Assembly: GCF_014836415.1 (NCBI RefSeq)
Contig: NZ_JACSQY010000001.1
Span: 124,001 to 188,000, forward strand
Direction: 5' to 3'
Origin: Sporosarcina gallistercoris
GTDB lineage: Bacteria; Bacillota; Bacilli; Bacillales_A; Planococcaceae
Length of the DNA stretch: 64,000 nt
Numbering within the stretch: position 1 is the first letter of the stretch; each line of letters opens with the position of its first letter. The notes below the pieces were generated by a model. That model made no database searches. It worked only from the letters and a program-made list of their open reading frames with translations, and was not told the origin of the DNA. Below are positions 30,847 to 39,849 of the stretch, in pieces. Position numbers and translations under genes: made by a program.

Positions 30847-31644
30847 CTATTCACCTGCAAATGATGAAGCAGCTGCTTCAGCGATAACGGAAACCGTTCG
30901 ATTCAGCTCTTCCTCATTATTTCCGATTCCTCCAAGTTCCACTAGAACAAATCCCGGGTGTAGGTCTTGATTGTACTTTCCATCCACTCCTGGACCACCT
31001 TTTACAATAATATTACGCGTAATACCAGGTACCCGTGCTTCCATTTGTTCATTCAATCGCTTTGCCACATCATAATTTTTAGAGTAATTCTTATGTTCTT
31101 TGCCGACGACAAATGCTATTTTGGCATATCGCTCCCCGTTCACAGTAACTGTAGTTTTGTCCGCAGTCACGGAGTCACGGTGGATATCCAGTACGATATC
31201 ATAGGTTTTATCCGCCAGCGATTGTTGTAAATATGGTCGGATCGCTTTATAAGAGCGATGATAAGAGATCCCCTTTTTCGCCATCACTTTTTGAATATCA
31301 ACCGGTAGTAAATCAGCTTCTATTCCGAATGCGGCAAATTGCAGCTGAAGTTTCTCCCCTAATTTTGTGATGTTTTCCGTTTTGTGAGAAACTGCAACCT
31401 TTCCGTCATTAGCGAGAGTAATCGGCTCATACGCTTCTTCAGAATGCGTGAAATGGATTAATACTTTCTTGTCGCTTGAAGGTTTTGGCGCTTCAAGTAC
31501 ATTGGATGCGTAAACAATATATGCTTTTTGTTTCAGCATCACTGAAGAACTGTCCGATTGTTTCGCGGGAAGCAATTGTAGCAGGATCGGGAATAGAAAT
31601 AAGATAAGTATAGCAAGAGTCCAGATTTTCAGTGTTTTTTTCAA
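30847..31644 (-). CDS. spoIIP: stage II sporulation protein P (SpoIIP)
   Basis: Cell-wall amidase/endopeptidase that works with SpoIID and SpoIIM in septal wall removal during engulfment. 265 residues, clearly shorter than B. subtilis SpoIIP (about 400), mostly because the region before the catalytic domain is reduced. A signal anchor (about 7-25) is followed directly by the amidase domain with LIHFTHSEEAYEP, DIHRDS and LVELGGIGNNEEE. The TTG at 31644 has GGGGGGA upstream. It follows gpr by 44 bases, as in B. subtilis. Confidence 0.9.
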   Translation of the reverse strand: MKKTLKIWTLAILILFLFPILLQLLPAKQSDSSSVMLKQKAYIVYASNVLEAPKPSSDKKVLIHFTHSEEAYEPITLANDGKVAVSHKTENITKLGEKLQLQFAAFGIEADLLPVDIQKVMAKKGISYHRSYKAIRPYLQQSLADKTYDIVLDIHRDSVTADKTTVTVNGERYAKIAFVVGKEHKNYSKNYDVAKRLNEQMEARVPGITRNIIVKGGPGVDGKYNQDLHPGFVLVELGGIGNNEEELNRTVSVIAEAAASSFAGE

Positions 31645-31688
31645 CAGTCATCCCCCCGTCTCCGCTACTATATGCAGAGAGACGCAAG

Positions 31689-32732
31689 TCAAGAACTCTG
31701 TTTTATATTACGTATCCAGGACCCTAAGGAAGTAGAAAGGGCTGCGGAATAATGTTGTACCCAGCTATCGATTTCTTTAGGTGAAATGAACGTTTTCAAC
31801 TGATGATTGGACAGGACTTCTTCAAATAGTTGGACACGCTCTTCGTGAGGCCAGGATGCCCAGTCTCCAAACACCGGCACTAAGTTGGTCCGGTCAGCAC
31901 TTTTAGTATCGGAATAAAGCCACGGTGTAACTGAAAGGCGTGAAGATGGTTTACTTTCCTCTTCAATTTTGGCTGCCATATATCCGAATAATGTATCGAT
32001 TGCGTCCGCAATAAGGACAGGTCCATCCACCACAGTAGGGATTCCGATTGCGATGACAGGCACACCTAACGATTCTTGTGACACTTCTTTCCGGCTATTC
32101 CCTACTCCTGAACCTGGGTGGATTCCTGTATCTGTGAGTTGGATGGTTCTGCACAATCTTGAACTATCCCGCGCGGCAAGGGCATCGATGACGATGAGTA
32201 AATCAGGATGCACAACGTCCACGACTGCTTTAATGAAGTCTGCCGTCTCCAATCCTGTTTGAATCGTCACACCTGGTGAATAGACGAAAACATCGGCGCC
32301 ATCCTCTTTATAGTAATCAGGCACCACTGCGTTGAGGCGCTCCATTGTCAATGGACCGACAGCATCAGGGGTTACATCCTTATTGCCAAGTCCAATGAAT
32401 AACAGTTTACTATCTTCCTTAAGCTGCAAAGGCTCTGTCAATTTTCTCAGTTGCTGCGTCATCGTCTTTGCCAATTTCTTTAATCCTACGTGATCATCTG
32501 CATGCAATAAGGGGTCTGTTAACGTAATATACGTGCCTTTCTTCTTCCCTATCCGTTTCTCCCCTTCTTCATCGACAACCACGGTCGTCAAAATCGTTCT
32601 GTCCTTTTTTTCTTCGTTAAACTGAATACCCGAAGATTCATCGAGTTTCTCTTTTTCCTCTGAAGTTCGGTGTCTCACCATCTCTTCACTCTCAACGACT
32701 AGATCCGTCCTGTAAAAGTCGTAGTTTTCCAT
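31689..32732 (-). CDS. gpr: germination protease GPR
   Basis: Aspartic-type protease that degrades small acid-soluble spore proteins at germination. 347 residues. The N-terminal YRTDLVVES resembles the self-processing site of the zymogen and the cleavage site in SASPs; the body has the conserved FIGLGNKDVTPDAVGP and DALAARDSSRL stretches. ATG at 32732 with AGAGGTGAT upstream. Upstream, GCATA (32776-32780) and CACACTTA (32750-32757) faintly resemble a sigma-G promoter, which would fit its forespore role. Confidence 0.95.
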   Translation of the reverse strand: MENYDFYRTDLVVESEEMVRHRTSEEKEKLDESSGIQFNEEKKDRTILTTVVVDEEGEKRIGKKKGTYITLTDPLLHADDHVGLKKLAKTMTQQLRKLTEPLQLKEDSKLLFIGLGNKDVTPDAVGPLTMERLNAVVPDYYKEDGADVFVYSPGVTIQTGLETADFIKAVVDVVHPDLLIVIDALAARDSSRLCRTIQLTDTGIHPGSGVGNSRKEVSQESLGVPVIAIGIPTVVDGPVLIADAIDTLFGYMAAKIEEESKPSSRLSVTPWLYSDTKSADRTNLVPVFGDWASWPHEERVQLFEEVLSNHQLKTFISPKEIDSWVQHYSAALSTSLGSWIRNIKQSS

Positions 32733-32839
32733 GACCATCACCTCTAATATAAGTGTGTACGTGATGGTTACGTTTTATGCTTTGTCGTTTTTTTGACAGG
32801 AGATTATTCCTGTCTGTGTTTTGTTGTTGCATAAACGGC

Positions 32840-32870
32840 TTGAGTTTGATAAAATTATTTTTGTTATAAA
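32840..32870 (+). promoter_or_regulatory. candidate promoter of rpsT
   Basis: TTGAGT (32840-32845) and TATAAA (32865-32870), spaced 19 bases, or 18 if TTATAA is read. The position is right for rpsT; the spacing is longer than ideal. Confidence 0.45.
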
Positions 32871-32928
32871 GAGATATCCGAGAGATCGTGGAAACACTCT
32901 TCTTACCTGATTTCTGGAGGTGAATGAA

Positions 32929-33180
32929 ATGCCAAACATTAAAGGTGCAATCAAACGCGTTAAGCAAAGCAACGCGACTAACGAACAAAACTCACGCACA
33001 AAGTCCGCAATGCGTTCTGCTTTACGTAAAGCTGATGTTGCAATCGACAACAAAGCTGACAACGCAGAGGAATTGAAGCGCGCTGCTATTAAATCATTGG
33101 ACACTGCTGCCAGCAAAGGCCTTATCCATAAAAATACAGCTGCACGTCAAAAAGCACGTCTTACAAAAAAAGCTTTGTAA
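32929..33180 (+). CDS. rpsT: 30S ribosomal protein S20
   Basis: Small-subunit protein that binds 16S rRNA. 83 residues, highly basic and helical (MPNIKGAIKRVKQSNATNE ... ARLTKKAL). ATG at 32929 with GGAGG eight bases upstream; the in-frame ATG at 32920 overlaps the site. A single gene between gpr and holA with its own terminator. Confidence 0.97.
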   Translation: MPNIKGAIKRVKQSNATNEQNSRTKSAMRSALRKADVAIDNKADNAEELKRAAIKSLDTAASKGLIHKNTAARQKARLTKKAL

Positions 33181-33189
33181 TTTTAAAAG

Positions 33190-33217
33190 CTGTCCGTCAT
33201 TGACGGACAGTTTTTTT
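33190..33217 (+). terminator. terminator after rpsT
   Basis: Stem CTGTCCGT/ACGGACAG (33190-33210) with a small loop, followed by seven T. Confidence 0.92.
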
Positions 33218-33218
33218 G

Positions 33219-34229
33219 TTATAATTTTTCCATAAAGAATAATTCGAGTACCCTTTCCCGACTGCCTGATGTGGATTTCAATTTCAAATCGATCGATGCG
33301 AGGTCATTCAATACACGTAATAAGCGCTGTTCTGAAGGACTGTTCCGATTATTCATGACCAATTTCACACGGTATGGATGGACATTCAGTGTACTGGCAA
33401 TTTGCTGTTGATGGTATCCTTTTCGCTTTAGCGTCCCCACATGCAACATCAGCCGAACTTGACCGGCGATTAGCGAGGTCATAGCAATCGGTTCTTCACC
33501 ACTTCTCAATAGATCATGATACACCGCCAGCGTTTTTGCTCGATTTCCGGCAATATAGGTGTCCGTCAGTCTGAAAATCTCCGTTTCCGGAGATCTCGGA
33601 ACTAAGCTATCAATAACTTCTTTTGTAATCTTCCCTGCGTCCCCTAGATAAGCGGCAAGTTTCTCGAGTTCTTTAGACAACTGCATCATATTTTCCCCTG
33701 TTGCTTCTACAAGGTAGTCAGCTATATCCCTATCCATCACAACTCCGAAAGCCGTTGCTTGTTGCTGCACCCAAACTGCCAGATCGGTCCCCGTCAACTT
33801 ATTCGCTTCAATGACAAATGCATTTGACGACATCACTTTTGTGATTTTCTTCCTGGAATCCAACTTTTCATATGGCGCTGTGAAAATAACCGTGGCTGTC
33901 GGCGAAGGATCTTGCAGCCACGCTTCAAGTTGAGCTATCGGATGTTCAATCTTCTCTTTTCCTCGCTCTTTCGCTTTCAAGAACGATGCATTTTTAGCGA
34001 CAATCACCTTACGATCTTGTAAGAAAGGGAGCGTATCCGCTTCCTCGATTACACGATCGACGGGGGTCTCCTCCAAATCGAAGTATATGACATCCTGTTG
34101 CTCTATACCCGGCGTTTCAGAAATGATTTTAGCCAATGTCTGCTGTAACAAATACAGCTCTGATCCTGTTAATAAATAAACTGGCTGTTCCGGATTTTTT
34201 TTTATCTCTTTCCATGCTTCTGATACCAT
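33219..34229 (-). CDS. holA: DNA polymerase III delta subunit
   Basis: Clamp-loader subunit that opens the beta sliding clamp. 336 residues with the AAA-like N-terminal domain (PVYLLTGSELYLLQQ, VIVAKNASFL) and the helical collar domain. ATG at 34229 with GAGGTG seven bases upstream. It stands alone, converging with rpsT and divergent from yqzM. Confidence 0.95.
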   Translation of the reverse strand: MVSEAWKEIKKNPEQPVYLLTGSELYLLQQTLAKIISETPGIEQQDVIYFDLEETPVDRVIEEADTLPFLQDRKVIVAKNASFLKAKERGKEKIEHPIAQLEAWLQDPSPTATVIFTAPYEKLDSRKKITKVMSSNAFVIEANKLTGTDLAVWVQQQATAFGVVMDRDIADYLVEATGENMMQLSKELEKLAAYLGDAGKITKEVIDSLVPRSPETEIFRLTDTYIAGNRAKTLAVYHDLLRSGEEPIAMTSLIAGQVRLMLHVGTLKRKGYHQQQIASTLNVHPYRVKLVMNNRNSPSEQRLLRVLNDLASIDLKLKSTSGSRERVLELFFMEKL

Positions 34230-34331
34230 AGCCAATCACCTCATTCACTATTTTTAATTATACATGACAGATATGCTGTATGGAGAATTTGTGACAAATT
34301 GAAACGCAATTGCCATATCTCCGTTTAACTA

Positions 34332-34360
34332 TGGATTTTTAAGTCCCTTTGTTCTATACT
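34332..34360 (+). promoter_or_regulatory. candidate promoter of yqzM
   Basis: TGGATT (34332-34337), 17-bp spacer, TATACT (34355-34360). Confidence 0.45.
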
Positions 34361-34385
34361 TGTAGTTGAATCAGGAGGTGTAGCA

Positions 34386-34520
34386 ATGAACGAATTCGAA
34401 AAGGACGTCCAGTCCAAACGTAACGATCTTCTTGACTCAGGTGTTGGCTTCATTGTATCTTTCGTAGGTTTCTCTTTAATTTGGGTAATTGCTACGATTG
34501 TCGAAGTCGCTGCGCGCTGA
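34386..34520 (+). CDS. yqzM: YqzM family small membrane protein
   Basis: 44-residue protein that begins MNEFEKDVQSKRND as B. subtilis YqzM does, followed by one hydrophobic segment (about residues 18-42). ATG at 34386 with AGGAGGTG upstream. It sits between holA and comEC, the B. subtilis location, with its own candidate promoter and terminator. Function unknown. Confidence 0.9.
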   Translation: MNEFEKDVQSKRNDLLDSGVGFIVSFVGFSLIWVIATIVEVAAR

Positions 34521-34541
34521 TCAGACAATAGTTGAACAAAG

Positions 34542-34574
34542 AAAGACTCCAGAACGCGGAGTCTTTCTTTTTTT
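34542..34574 (+). terminator. terminator after yqzM
   Basis: Nine-bp stem (34542-34550 and 34558-34566) with a 7-nt loop followed by CTTTTTTTT on the plus strand. On the minus strand only a short T run follows, so any action on comEC is weak. Confidence 0.88.
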
Positions 34575-36849
34575 ATCTTGTAATCGTTGGTATTAACGTG
34601 TCTCCATCCATTTGCAATGTGACAGTTCCATGCTCGGCTGTTGAAAACACTTTTACATTTCGCGTGTTAAGACGATCCACGACCTCGTCATGAGGATGGC
34701 CATATCGGTTATTACGACCAACGGAAATAACCGCAAAATCGGGCTGTAGCATATTTAAGAACGCTTCGGTTGTCGAGGTTTTGCTTCCATGGTGGCCAAC
34801 TTTCAAAATGAGCGGAGTGAGTTCTGTTTTTCCGTATTTCCGAATGATCTTCTGTTCACCCTCCATTTCCAAATCACCCGTGAATAACAAGTAGCCATAA
34901 TCATTTTTCATCAGTAATACGAGGGAACTGTCATTGTGTAAGTATTTTTCATCGAATGGCGATACGTACGTGAATTCTGCACGGCCAGTTTTCCATCCAT
35001 CCCCCGCTAGCATACTTTTGACAAGTATCTTCCTCTGCTTTGCTTCTCTTAAAAGAGGAACCATATTTTCTTCTTCCAAACTTCCAACTGGTACGTGCAC
35101 TTGTTTGACTCTCAATTCTTGAAGCAATTCCTCCGCTCCTTCCATATGATCATCATGTGCATGGGAAATGATCAACTTATCAATCTTGCTGATCCCTCTC
35201 CCTTTTAAATACGGGACGACAATCTGCCTGCCTACTTCAAATTGCTTCTCAGGTGTTTTCCAGTTAGGAGGACCAATCGAGACAGAGCCTCCCGTATCGA
35301 TTACATACACACCTTTGCGATACCCCAGTTCGATAACCATGCTGTCTCCTTGGCCGACATCCAAAAAAGAGACATACGTAGTAGGATCCAAATATGGTTT
35401 TACCTGAAAAAGGATTGCAGGAATAAGAACAATTACCAGTCCTAGCAGTTTCCTGTTCCATCGTTCAATCACGAGAAAGGCACAGGCAGTACCCATAACC
35501 ATAGCTATCAACCATAGCGTTTCCGGCTTTCCGGCAGTCCACACTTGCCAAGGTAGATCTGCCAGCCAACTGGTAATAAAGGCGACACACTTACGGAACG
35601 GTTCATATATGAAGAACAGTGGTGCAGCCGCTCTTTGAGAAAGCAGAGAAACGAAGAGTAACACGATATTACTCGGAAGAATTACTACTGAGTACAAAGG
35701 AACATATAGTAAATTCACTAGAAAGGATGAGAGAGATAGCTCATAGAAGTGCACTAATAGGATCGGAGCTAGCGCAATTTGCGTGATTGCAGTGACACTC
35801 GCTGAAATCGCCAGAACCGATTGCTGTTTCCGTAGATAACTAGCTGAATATAGCAGTGAGAATGCAGCAAGGTAAGATAGCTGAAACCCTGGTTGGAACA
35901 GAACATACGGCTTTATCACTATAAATCCTATAGCACTTAACGCTAACGCATCGTCCATTTTCAGTCTCAACTTTCCAGTTGCTGATACAAGCAGCAGCAT
36001 CGTCACGGTCACTGCACGCCAGACGGAAGGGGCCCCTCCTGCAAGCAGCGCATAGCAAGGTAATAAGAACAACAGGATTGCATCAATCGTCTCAATACGA
36101 ATACGTAACCGTTTGGCCGTAATACGGAGCATGACCGTTAACAGACCCACGTGAAGTCCAGAGATCGCGAACAAATGAGTGATGCCCAGCTTCCTATATT
36201 CTGAAGATAGCTCGGCATCCATACCACTCCGATCGCCAATAAGTAATGCTTCAGCTTCTGTTTGCAATGAGATGGGAAACGTGTTCTTAATATGATTATT
36301 AACAGCAGTACGCCTTTCTGATAATCGGGTCCATGGCCGATCCACTTTTCCATGTACAGTCATTTGAGTTGCACGTAATAGATAGGCGGCACCATTCATA
36401 CGAAGATAGGAAGCCATGTCGAATGAAAACTCATGAGCGGGTGGTTCTGGAAGTTCAAGTGTCCCTCGCATAGAAACCCTCACGCCTGCCAAAGGGATTT
36501 CCAGTAGGCGCTTTTTTTCCTCTTCACTTTCAATCGAGTATAAGACGTAATAAGGTATTCCATCTGTATCTTTTGCAAAACCTTTTACTTTACCGCCGTC
36601 AATTTTAACGGAATCGGTCCATTGCAAAGATCGTATGATTGTCTCATCGGTCTGTATGGGCGTGTTTGCCGCTATATAATTTTTGAAGTAACCAAAGGAA
36701 AGTGAGCTGACTGCTAGCAGTATCAATAAATTGGGGAGGTCTTTTTTACTTGTCAGAATGAGGGGGAGTAGAAGCAGGTTGAGCCATAACAATTCAGTAA
36801 GGCCGTATGCAGCAAGGGCTGATACGGCTACTGAGATTGTCCAGTACAT
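34573..36849 (-). CDS. comEC: ComEC/Rec2 competence DNA channel
   Basis: Membrane channel for uptake of single-stranded DNA during natural transformation. About 758 residues: short N-terminal membrane helices and a DUF4131 OB-like domain (about 60-210), the competence domain with multiple membrane helices (about 215-480), and a C-terminal metallo-beta-lactamase-like domain with HAHDDH (about residue 562) and LFTGDLE. The start is ATG at 36849 (TTG at 36852 possible); no good Shine-Dalgarno is visible, so translation may be coupled to comEB, which stops 17 bases upstream. ComEC pairs with ComEA and ComEB as in B. subtilis. Confidence 0.95.
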   Translation of the reverse strand: MYWTISVAVSALAAYGLTELLWLNLLLLPLILTSKKDLPNLLILLAVSSLSFGYFKNYIAANTPIQTDETIIRSLQWTDSVKIDGGKVKGFAKDTDGIPYYVLYSIESEEEKKRLLEIPLAGVRVSMRGTLELPEPPAHEFSFDMASYLRMNGAAYLLRATQMTVHGKVDRPWTRLSERRTAVNNHIKNTFPISLQTEAEALLIGDRSGMDAELSSEYRKLGITHLFAISGLHVGLLTVMLRITAKRLRIRIETIDAILLFLLPCYALLAGGAPSVWRAVTVTMLLLVSATGKLRLKMDDALALSAIGFIVIKPYVLFQPGFQLSYLAAFSLLYSASYLRKQQSVLAISASVTAITQIALAPILLVHFYELSLSSFLVNLLYVPLYSVVILPSNIVLLFVSLLSQRAAAPLFFIYEPFRKCVAFITSWLADLPWQVWTAGKPETLWLIAMVMGTACAFLVIERWNRKLLGLVIVLIPAILFQVKPYLDPTTYVSFLDVGQGDSMVIELGYRKGVYVIDTGGSVSIGPPNWKTPEKQFEVGRQIVVPYLKGRGISKIDKLIISHAHDDHMEGAEELLQELRVKQVHVPVGSLEEENMVPLLREAKQRKILVKSMLAGDGWKTGRAEFTYVSPFDEKYLHNDSSLVLLMKNDYGYLLFTGDLEMEGEQKIIRKYGKTELTPLILKVGHHGSKTSTTEAFLNMLQPDFAVISVGRNNRYGHPHDEVVDRLNTRNVKVFSTAEHGTVTLQMDGDTLIPTITR

Positions 36850-36866
36850 CAAGCGGGTTTCAGGTA

Positions 36867-37430
36867 TCAGTTTCCGAATAGTTGTTGTGCACGTTCCGAA
36901 AAACGTTTCAGGTCGTTTTCAGGAACATCCATCTGCTGCATCGTTTGCAACATATCGTTAAATAATTTCTCTTTGGAAGTTTTCTCAAAGTCCAGAGTGC
37001 GGCTATCAAATGGTATATGTTCTACATCAATTCCTGCATGCTTGAACAATTCGATCGCGTAATCACTATTCCGATAATCCATGCCATAATAGACCTTGGA
37101 AATACCAGCTTGTATAATCGCCTTTGAACATTGCAAACAAGGGAAATGTGTCACATACAACGTGGAACCTGCAGCTGGAATCCCATATTTCCCACATTGC
37201 AATAGGGCGTTCATCTCCGCATGAATTGTACGGATGCAATGATTGTCAACAACGTAGCATCCTTTGTCAATGCAATGATCTCCACCGGATACAGATCCGT
37301 TATAGCCTCCAGCGATTATTCGGTTGTCCCGTACAATGACTGCACCAACCGCAAGCCGGGTGCACGTACTTCGGACAGCAAGCAAGCTGCATTGCGCCAT
37401 GAAAAACTGTTCCCACGTAATTCTCTCCAT
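36867..37430 (-). CDS. comEB: ComEB / dCMP deaminase
   Basis: Zinc deaminase of the dCMP deaminase family, encoded in the comE operon but not needed for DNA uptake in B. subtilis. 187 residues: N-terminal ERITWEQFFMAQCSLLAVRSTC, the zinc site TIHAEMNALL and PCLQC. ATG at 37430 with CGGAGGCGA upstream. Confidence 0.94.
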   Translation of the reverse strand: MERITWEQFFMAQCSLLAVRSTCTRLAVGAVIVRDNRIIAGGYNGSVSGGDHCIDKGCYVVDNHCIRTIHAEMNALLQCGKYGIPAAGSTLYVTHFPCLQCSKAIIQAGISKVYYGMDYRNSDYAIELFKHAGIDVEHIPFDSRTLDFEKTSKEKLFNDMLQTMQQMDVPENDLKRFSERAQQLFGN

Positions 37431-37471
37431 ACATTCGCCTCCGAACTTATACAACGTTATGATTCATCCAT

Positions 37472-38107
37472 TCATTTTACGGTTATCGCATCCGACAAGG
37501 CTTCAAACGTCTTGTCACCGATACCGGAAACCTTTTTCAAATCCTCGTTTGTTTGAAATGCACCTTGTTCCGTCCTGTATTTGATGATGGCTGCAGCTTT
37601 TGAAGGACCGATTCCCGTTAAGGTCATCAACTGAGACTCATCCGCACTATTAATATTAACTAATGACGAACCGGAGTCACTTGTAGCTTCCCCCTCATTA
37701 GGGGCCGACTCAAATATAGGCACTTCTTCACCGACAAGCGGTACATAGATTACCGCCTCGTCCGTTAAACGCTGTGCGTGATTCAGAAGTCTGCTATCTG
37801 CGTCCGCTGTATATCCTCCTGCAGCCGTTATGGCATCTATCAGACGCTGCCCTTCCTGTAATGTATAGACGTTCGGATGAAGAACGGCACCTTTCACATC
37901 TACAACAATTATTTTGGGAGGCTGGATGTCAGGTTCAGCAACCAGGTCAACCTTCTCATTATCAGGTGGGGTTTCCAGTGAATCATACAAACTTTCATCA
38001 GGGAGTGGCACTTCATCTCCTTGTCCTCGGGGAAAGAACAAAAATACAGAGATAACTGCCGCTATTGCAAGAGGAGTGGTGACTTTCCGCCATTTTCCAA
38101 AGATCAA
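37472..38107 (-). CDS. comEA: ComEA competence DNA receptor
   Basis: Membrane-anchored double-stranded DNA receptor. 211 residues: signal anchor (about 8-26), an SLBB domain (about 62-125, VVDVKGAVLHPNVYTL), a Ser/Gly linker and a C-terminal helix-hairpin-helix domain (about 150-211, LTGIGPSKAAAIIKYR and VSGIGDKTFEAL). The start is uncertain: the TTG at 38107 has no good site, while AGGGTG lies about 25 bases upstream near in-frame CTG and ATT codons. Confidence 0.92.
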   Translation of the reverse strand: MIFGKWRKVTTPLAIAAVISVFLFFPRGQGDEVPLPDESLYDSLETPPDNEKVDLVAEPDIQPPKIIVVDVKGAVLHPNVYTLQEGQRLIDAITAAGGYTADADSRLLNHAQRLTDEAVIYVPLVGEEVPIFESAPNEGEATSDSGSSLVNINSADESQLMTLTGIGPSKAAAIIKYRTEQGAFQTNEDLKKVSGIGDKTFEALSDAITVK

Positions 38108-38197
38108 TTCAGAAAACAGAATATGTCACCCTTTCTTAAAGATGCTGGCGCATCGAGTCCCCTATACTATACCGCATGCGGAAAGGAATCGGTACTG

Positions 38198-38932
38198 TTA
38201 TTTACGGAGTTGAAAAAATATTCGCTCACTCTCTTCTTCCGGCGCTTCATCCGACCAATCCGCAAAAATTCGTTCTACAGAAAATCCAGCTTGCTCCAGC
38301 CATTCAACGTAGTTCATGACTGGAAACGTCCGTTGATAGTGGACTTCGTCAAAACGAACATATCGGCCATCTTCCTCACGAACGAAAAAAGCGAGTTCCG
38401 AGTGAATAGAGTGAGGTTCTTCCCCTTCCTCTGTTTCCCATATGTACGATATTTTCTTACTATCATAGGTAAACGGACTCTCCATGAAGAGTACGTCAGT
38501 TTTAAATGTTGAATGGACATCAAACAAGAACAAGCCTCCAGGGGTAAGCGCATCATGTATCTTTTTGAATGTTTGCTTCACATCCTGCTCATCTTCCAAG
38601 TAATTCAGTGAATCGATCGGAATCACTGCTGCGTCGTACTGTCCAGGCACGTTCAACTGTTGCATAGCCTGATGCAAAAATATCATTGATGGAAAACGCT
38701 CGCTTGCACGCGAGCTAGCGACAGCAAGCATCTCTTCAGATAAATCGATTCCCGTGACGTCCGCACCTCTTTCTGCAAGAAGAACGGAAAGAATCCCGGT
38801 GCCGCAAGCGACATCCAGGATCTTTTTACCTGATAACCCATGAAGCGCTGTATCCACTAAGTCGACATACGCCGGATAGGGAATATCTAACATCAGCTCA
38901 TCGTATACAGATGCAAATTGAGCATACATCAT
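38198..38932 (-). CDS. yqeM: class I SAM-dependent methyltransferase YqeM
   Basis: Putative methyltransferase of unknown substrate. 244 residues with the SAM-binding VACGTGILSVLLAERG motif, an acidic ribose-binding GIDLSEEML and the PIDSLNYL motif typical of YqeM. ATG at 38932 overlaps the rsfS stop by four bases (ATGA). It is the last gene of the yqeG operon; a TATAGT hexamer and a possible comEA leader follow downstream. Confidence 0.9.
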   Translation of the reverse strand: MMYAQFASVYDELMLDIPYPAYVDLVDTALHGLSGKKILDVACGTGILSVLLAERGADVTGIDLSEEMLAVASSRASERFPSMIFLHQAMQQLNVPGQYDAAVIPIDSLNYLEDEQDVKQTFKKIHDALTPGGLFLFDVHSTFKTDVLFMESPFTYDSKKISYIWETEEGEEPHSIHSELAFFVREEDGRYVRFDEVHYQRTFPVMNYVEWLEQAGFSVERIFADWSDEAPEEESERIFFQLRK

Positions 38933-39279
38933 TGAACGGAGTCGTCTCCAACTTCGATCATCGGAGCATCGCCCCAAAGTCGTTCCAAGTTATAGAAACC
39001 ACGCTCGTCTTTGTGGAATATGTGAGCGACCACGTCTCCAAGGTCAACAAGAACCCAGCGACCTGAATCCATTCCTTCGATCCGTTTCACTTCATAGTTT
39101 TCTTCAGAAGCTTTGTCCGCTATTTCGCGAGCAATGGCTTGCACTTGGCGCTCGGAATTCGCATGACAGATTACAAAGTTGTCCGCAATTAACGAGACGC
39201 CTTCCATATTCAGTACGACAATGTCTTCTGCTCGTTTGTCGTCAGCTGCTTTAAATGTTACTTCTAATAATGTTGGCAT
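38929..39279 (-). CDS. rsfS: ribosome silencing factor RsfS
   Basis: Binds L14 and blocks subunit joining to reduce translation in starvation. 116 residues, with the conserved DDKRAEDIVVLNM and GRWVLVDLGDVVAHIFHKDERGFYNLERLW. ATG at 39279. It follows yqeK, as in most Firmicutes. Confidence 0.96.
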   Translation of the reverse strand: MPTLLEVTFKAADDKRAEDIVVLNMEGVSLIADNFVICHANSERQVQAIAREIADKASEENYEVKRIEGMDSGRWVLVDLGDVVAHIFHKDERGFYNLERLWGDAPMIEVGDDSVQ

Positions 39280-39294
39280 TGTTTCACTTTCCTT

Positions 39295-39849
39295 TCACTT
39301 CACAAAATAATTGTAGCACTCAATCGAATCCGGGTATACTGGTACCTGTTTTCCAATTAAGTGTGTAACGGTGTGTGTAATGCAGGCACGCATCGCTTGG
39401 TCTAACGGACCTTCTGCATAAAGGCGTAATTCATCGACCCCGGGAAAGTTGCGAGCGGGTTCTGTCATATCTGCGATATATATAATCATTTCCAGTTTGG
39501 ACATATTGGCTCTTCCGGTCGTATGAAAACGAATAGCATTCAAAATATCTTCTCTGTCTACTCCGAATTCCTCTCGGGCAATGATTGCTCCTGCTGGTGC
39601 ATGCCATAGTTCTTTATGGAATTCAAATAACAAAGGATTTTCTTGGTGAGCGATTAAAAGTTCGCGCATTTCTTCGGGTTCCATGAATTTCGCAATGTCA
39701 TGGAATAGCGCTGCCGTTTCTGCAGCTTCAATCGACTCGCCATGCATGCTAGCGAGCGATTTAGCCGTCTCAGTCACTCGTAACACGTGTTGAAAACGCT
39801 GCTGTGGCATCCGTTGCTGCAGTTCTTGAATAAGGTTAGCAGGTTCCAT
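39295..39849 (-). CDS. yqeK: HD-domain Ap4A hydrolase YqeK
   Basis: Symmetrical bis(5'-nucleosyl)-tetraphosphatase of the YqeK family. 184 residues with HD motif LFHDIAKFM and HAPAGAIIAREEF. ATG at 39849 with AGGAGGG upstream; it overlaps the end of nadD by 14 bases. The gene pair nadD-yqeK is conserved and links NAD synthesis to Ap4A control. Confidence 0.92.
   Translation of the reverse strand: MEPANLIQELQQRMPQQRFQHVLRVTETAKSLASMHGESIEAAETAALFHDIAKFMEPEEMRELLIAHQENPLLFEFHKELWHAPAGAIIAREEFGVDREDILNAIRFHTTGRANMSKLEMIIYIADMTEPARNFPGVDELRLYAEGPLDQAMRACITHTVTHLIGKQVPVYPDSIECYNYFVK

Noticed and set aside
32750..32780. Possible sigma-G promoter before gpr
   Set aside because: Only a partial match at the -10, and spacing not ideal; mentioned with gpr but not listed as a site.
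38021..38512. 163-codon plus-strand reading frame across comEA and yqeM
   Set aside because: Crosses two real minus-strand genes and shows no family features.
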